Source of the DNA: JAIMBK01 sp040755975
Lineage (GTDB): Bacteria; Bacillota; Desulfotomaculia; Desulfotomaculales; Nap2-2B
Length of the DNA stretch: 8,223 nt
Direction of reading: 5' to 3'
Assembly: GCA_040755975.1 (NCBI GenBank)
Contig: JBFLZY010000102.1
Span: 1 to 8,223, forward strand
Under the pieces are notes generated by a model, which saw nothing but the letters and a program-made list of their open reading frames with translations, was not told the origin of the DNA and did not search any database. A program made the translations under genes and the position numbers. Each line of letters opens with the position of its first letter. Position 1 is the stretch's first letter. Below are positions 6,014 through 8,223 of this stretch, piece by piece.

Positions 6014-6089
6014 TTTTCGTTTCTCCTTTCGCATGGTTTAGCATAAAGATGGCCCAAAGCCAAGCAAGCTCATCCGGGTCAAGCCCCAT
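6006..6089 (-). CDS. Small ORF between T-box and leuA (27 aa)
   Basis: An ATG at 6089 opens 27 codons ending in TAA at 6006-6008, inside the first codons of leuA, an 8-bp overlap typical of translational coupling. The ATG is preceded by GGGGGTGG at a spacing of about 5-6 nt, a fair ribosome site. The peptide begins MGLDPDELAWLWAIFM, an acidic start and then a short hydrophobic stretch, and ends with a charged tail. It is not a classical leucine attenuator peptide: leucine codons are only four and scattered. It lies downstream of the T-box terminator, so it would be made only when leucyl-tRNA is scarce. I recognise no family; it could also be a non-coding stretch that happens to be open. Confidence 0.5.
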   Translation of the reverse strand: MGLDPDELAWLWAIFMLNHAKGETKNA

Positions 6090-6120
6090 GCTTACCACCC
6101 CCAACTCTTGCCTCGCGATT

Positions 6121-6157
6121 AAAAAACCCTTCATCTCTTTTTTGAGACGAAGGGTTT
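6121..6157 (-). terminator. Intrinsic terminator of the T-box leader
   Basis: On the minus strand, AACCCTTCGTCTC (6156-6144) pairs with GAGATGAAGGGTT (6137-6125) around a six-A loop, with one G-U pair, followed by a run of U (6126-6121). It lies directly after the T-box sequence, so it and the antiterminator are mutually exclusive folds. Confidence 0.92.
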
Positions 6158-6461
6158 AGCTTCGCGGTACCACTCAAATTAACGGCCTCTTGCGCCGGCC
6201 GTTCCCTTACGCGGAGTACGGGAAAAGCCCCCGGCGGCCAGTTGAGCCACTTGGCCCGGGTTTTGTTTCCGATACCCCCTTCCTTTTAACGGCGGAAGCT
6301 CCGTCCGAGCCTACTTTCCTTAAGCCGGATTTCGGTCGGCTACTCGGGGGAGAGTTCAGCGCCTTCCAGGCACCGCCTCGCACCGGGCCGGCGGCTCTCT
6401 GCTGCTCCGGATCAACGCTTACTGGTCCCCGTCATGGTCGTTTTGGCAATCTGGGAAGCAC
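6121..6461 (-). promoter_or_regulatory. T-box leader, leucine type (CUC specifier)
   Basis: Read on the minus strand, this is a complete T-box riboswitch sensing uncharged tRNA. Stem I shows the AGTA box (complement of 6420-6423), the AGAGAG motif (6395-6400) and the distal-loop GGTGCGAGGCGG (6373-6384). The specifier loop reads GAACTC followed by the conserved GAGTAG; the codon CUC at 6354-6352 selects tRNA-Leu. The T-box AGTGGTACCGCGAA (6161-6174) pairs with the free tRNA CCA end to form the antiterminator in place of the terminator. The leucine specificity agrees with leuA as the regulated gene. Confidence 0.95.
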
Positions 6462-6467
6462 ATGTTG

Positions 6468-6496
6468 ATTTTAGCAGCTTTCCGCGTGCGTGTCAA
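6468..6496 (-). promoter_or_regulatory. Sigma-A promoter of the T-box-leuA transcript
   Basis: On the minus strand, TTGACA (complement of 6491-6496) and TAAAAT (complement of 6468-6473) are separated by 17 nt: a perfect -35 and a five-of-six -10 box. Transcription would begin near 6461, just before the conserved T-box stem I. Confidence 0.9.
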
Positions 6497-6599
6497 TAAC
6501 TGCCCGCATTTTTTAGAAGGATTTTGCTCCGGCGGTGGAGAATTGTTACCTGGGTTAATTGTTTCCCGGGTTTACGGCCTGATCCAGCCGGAAAATTTT

Positions 6600-6628
6600 T
6601 GGACAGATTGTTAATCATCAACTGTAGT
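6600..6628 (+). promoter_or_regulatory. Putative bioB promoter
   Basis: TGGACA (6600-6605, five of six to TTGACA) and TGTAGT (6623-6628, four of six to TATAAT) are 17 nt apart and lie just upstream of bioB. The BirA-type inverted repeat overlaps the spacer and extends past the -10 box, which supports repression here. The -10 box is weak. Confidence 0.55.
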
Positions 6629-6640
6629 AAAGTTAACAAT
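6607..6640 (+). promoter_or_regulatory. Probable BirA (biotin repressor) operator
   Basis: ATTGTTAA (6607-6614) and TTAACAAT (6633-6640) form a perfect 8-bp inverted repeat with an 18-nt gap. From memory, this is the Firmicutes BirA operator pattern, roughly TTGTTAAC, a gap of about 15, then GTTAACAA. It sits between the bioB promoter elements and the start codon, so biotin-loaded BirA would block transcription of bioB. Confidence 0.75.
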
Positions 6641-6666
6641 TAATCACTTTTTCGAAAGAGGGGGCT

Positions 6667-7662
6667 TTGTCTTTGCTTCCGGAGTTAATTTTTTCCCTGG
6701 GCCGGAAAGTTTTCGACGGGGGCGATTTGACTTTTGAAGAGGCCCTGGAACTTGGTGCGCTGGAAGGGAGCGACCTCTACTTTTTGTTTGCGGTAGCGAA
6801 CAAGGTTCGGGAAAAATACAGCGGTAAAAGAGTAGAATTTTGTGCCATCGTCAACGCCCGCTCCGGCCGGTGCAGCGAAGATTGCGCCTTTTGCGCGCAG
6901 TCCGTCCACCACCGCACGGAAATAGATGTTTATCCTTTGCTGCCCGGCGAAGAAATCTTGGGCGCAGCCAAAGAGGCGGAAAAAAGGGGAGTAGACCGCT
7001 TTAGCATTGTCACCAGCGGAAAGGGCGTAAAAGGAGAACGGAATAAGGATTTCGCTCACATTCTGGAAGCCGTTAAGAAAGTTTCCAGTCAAACAGGGTT
7101 AAAGGTTTGCTGTTCTTTGGGCCTCATTTCCTTTCCCCAGGCCAGGGCTTTAAAGGAGGCGGGAGTGACCCGCTATCACCATAACTTAGAAACTTCGGCC
7201 AGCTTTTATAAGGAAATCTGTACAACCCACACCTATGCCCAGAGAGTTGAGACGATCAAGATTGCCCGGCAGGCCGGACTCGAGTGCTGCGCGGGCGGAA
7301 TCATCGGAATGGGGGAAACCATGGCGCAGCGGATCGAGCTCGCCTTCGCCTTGAAAGAATTAGGCGTGGCCTCCATTCCCATCAATATCCTTCACCCCAT
7401 AAAAGGCACCAGATTGGAGGCGCAAAAGCCATTGCCTCCTTTGGAAATTCTAAAGACCATCGCCATCTTCCGCTTGATTTTGCCGGGTAAACAACTGCGT
7501 TACGCCGGCGGGCGGGAGGTCAACTTAAGGAGCCTGCAGGCGTTGGGCCTGGCCTGCGGGATCAACAGCCTGCTGACGGGAGACTACCTGACCACCCCGG
7601 GGCAGGGCACGGAACTGGACAGCCAGATGGTGGCCGATCTCGGTCTGGAGAGGGTTTGGTGA
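6667..7662 (+). CDS. bioB: Biotin synthase (radical SAM)
   Basis: BioB inserts sulfur into dethiobiotin in the last step of biotin synthesis. In 331 residues it has the radical-SAM motif CSEDCAFC (Cys69, Cys73, Cys76), YHHNLETS (170-177), GGIIGMGE (210-217), NILHPIKGTRLE (240-251) and AGGRE, whose Arg283 corresponds to E. coli Arg260. Of the three E. coli [2Fe-2S] cysteines, those aligned with Cys128 and Cys188 are present (148, 208). The Cys97 position is Ser113, and each retained cysteine has a second cysteine beside it (Cys149, Cys207). The start is TTG: 6667 lies 5 nt after GAGG, while TTG at 6673 is the alternative. A BirA-type operator lies upstream, and a bioA remnant follows directly. 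Identity is firm; the auxiliary cluster type is inference. Confidence 0.95.
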   Translation: MSLLPELIFSLGRKVFDGGDLTFEEALELGALEGSDLYFLFAVANKVREKYSGKRVEFCAIVNARSGRCSEDCAFCAQSVHHRTEIDVYPLLPGEEILGAAKEAEKRGVDRFSIVTSGKGVKGERNKDFAHILEAVKKVSSQTGLKVCCSLGLISFPQARALKEAGVTRYHHNLETSASFYKEICTTHTYAQRVETIKIARQAGLECCAGGIIGMGETMAQRIELAFALKELGVASIPINILHPIKGTRLEAQKPLPPLEILKTIAIFRLILPGKQLRYAGGREVNLRSLQALGLACGINSLLTGDYLTTPGQGTELDSQMVADLGLERVW

Positions 7663-7828
7663 GGAGTTGCCCAGGGCAAACCGGGCCTTCCTTACCGCCC
7701 GGAAAAAGGGGATGATCATCCGGCCGCTGGGGGACGTGGTTGTTTTCATGCCCCCTTTGGGCTGCCCGGCCGGCGCTCTCGAAAATATGCTCGCGATTCT
7801 TTACGCAAGCATTGCGGAAAGCAGGTAG
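7661..7828 (+). pseudogene. C-terminal remnant of bioA (DAPA aminotransferase)
   Basis: Overlapping the bioB stop codon in another frame, 55 codons end at TAG (7826-7828) and read RAFLTARKKGMIIRPLGDVV then VFMPPLGCPAGALENMLAIL. This is the usual C-terminal end of BioA, the SAM-dependent aminotransferase that makes 7,8-diaminopelargonate, where family members read ...RG(L/V)xxRPLGDVxVxMPPLxI. A full BioA has about 450 residues; here about 400, including the PLP lysine region, are missing. No sensible start exists: TTG at 7667 touches its GAGGAG with no spacing, and ATG at 7712 would begin mid-domain. The simplest reading is a deletion that joined the end of bioB to the end of bioA, which points to a former bioB-bioA order. 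Confidence 0.75.
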
Positions 7829-7888
7829 CGGAAAGAGATAGGGGTCAGGGGCGATCAGGCCGGCGTTTTGTTTTGTTTGCGAACATTT
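7829..7888. other. Short convergent intergenic gap
   Basis: This 60-bp gap separates the bioA remnant from the convergent DUF2953 gene. A T-rich stretch (GTTTTGTTTTGTTTG) follows GGCCGGC, but I find no stem strong enough to call a terminator. Confidence 0.3.
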
Positions 7889-8223
7889 TCAGGCTGCTGA
7901 CCAGCTCGTTAAATAAAGGTACCCGGCCTTTATTCCAGCGAGCAGAATATAGACGGGGCGCACGGAGATAGTGGCCGCAAAGACGACGGCAAAGGAAGGC
8001 TGGCGAAAGTCAGGGACAATAACCAGATCCGGAAGGCAAAGCGGGGAGGACAAACGGTAAAGGGCGCTCAGCAAAAAACCCTTGGCGCCCCAGAGAAAGC
8101 CGGCGGCCAGGGCCGTGGAATAGGCGTCGGAAAGCCCAACTTTGGTGTGCCAGCGCACCCGGTGCAATTTTGTCCGGCGCAGCAAAAAGAGCAGCGAGGG
8201 GAGGGCGGCTTTAAATAACCTGC
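7889..8223 (-). CDS. DUF2953 (YtfI-like) protein, 5' end outside window
   Basis: The frame is open from the window edge (8223) to TGA at 7889-7891 and gives at least 111 residues. The stretch GLSDAYSTALAAGFLWGAKG followed by LLSALYR and VIVPDFRQPSF is the recognisable core of DUF2953: a GxGDAxxTAL helix, a membrane-like segment, then a V-x-PDF strand. The protein ends in the typical short hydrophobic tail. In Bacillus the family member is YtfI, beside the sporulation gene ytfJ, and the family is common in spore-forming Firmicutes. A TTG at 8185 could start a shorter form, but the upstream residues (RLFKAALPSLLFLLRRTKL) look like family sequence too, so I treat the gene as truncated by the window. 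It converges on the bioB/bioA-remnant unit. Confidence 0.7.
   Translation of the reverse strand, partial: RLFKAALPSLLFLLRRTKLHRVRWHTKVGLSDAYSTALAAGFLWGAKGFLLSALYRLSSPLCLPDLVIVPDFRQPSFAVVFAATISVRPVYILLAGIKAGYLYLTSWSAA

Noticed and set aside
6014..6034. Upstream in-frame ATG (6034) as the start of leuA
   Set aside because: It has no ribosome site, while the ATG at 6013 has GAAAGGAGA at proper spacing and gives the family's usual N-terminus.
6541..6575. Second BirA-like half-site (TTGTTACCTGGGTTAATTG) upstream of the bioB promoter
   Set aside because: The halves do not form a proper inverted repeat with operator spacing, and the site at 6607-6640 is far better.
1..8223. CRISPR array, tRNA or rRNA genes
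   Set aside because: No regularly spaced direct repeats and no tRNA or rRNA signatures were found. The only tRNA-related element is the T-box leader.

Overview
The window looks like chromosome from a GC-rich, anaerobic, spore-forming Gram-positive bacterium, probably a Clostridia/Peptococcaceae member of the Pelotomaculum-Desulfotomaculum type. The signs are a textbook T-box leader, sigma-A type promoters, frequent GTG and TTG starts, a YtfI-like DUF2953 protein (a family of spore formers) and a BioB with Firmicutes-type motifs. The lineage is inferred from gene content and style; no marker gene fixes it.

Layout, left to right. 1-348 carries no gene and is mostly one copy (34-287, + orientation) of a roughly 255-bp foldback element. 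349-1443 (+) encodes a YchF/Obg-family GTPase. 1536-1924 (+) is a small two-helix LapA-domain membrane protein whose frame is broken by a one-base loss. 1936-2484 (-) is pyrE, tail to tail with the LapA gene, with its promoter at 2560-2588. Next to that promoter sits a 138-bp MITE-like insertion (2606-2743) with 13-bp inverted ends and a 9-bp target duplication. 2777-2995 (+) is a HicB-like antitoxin, followed by what looks like the first codons of a broken hicA. The second copy of the foldback element (3041-3299, opposite orientation) begins right there.

3376-4404 (-) encodes a P1/DmpA-type self-cleaving peptidase. It lies downstream of and on the same strand as leuA (4493-6013, -), so the two may be co-transcribed. 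leuA is preceded by a 27-codon small ORF (6006-6089) that overlaps its start, by an intrinsic terminator (6121-6157), and by a leucine-specific T-box leader (to about 6461) with a near-consensus promoter (6468-6496). The divergent bioB (6667-7662, +) has a likely BirA operator over its promoter (6607-6640). Just after bioB is a roughly 55-codon C-terminal remnant of bioA (7661-7828). The window ends inside a DUF2953 gene on the minus strand (7889-8223).

The genes are mostly housekeeping and biosynthetic: leucine synthesis under tRNA-Leu control, biotin synthesis under biotin control, and UMP synthesis. The most notable feature is the pair of foldback elements. Their stems differ in sequence between the copies, yet each copy keeps its own arms complementary, and the unpaired internal-loop sequences are nearly identical. 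That is the signature of a conserved folded nucleic acid, not a simple duplicated repeat. Traces of decay (split LapA gene, hicA stub, bioA stub, MITE) suggest these intergenic regions are in flux.
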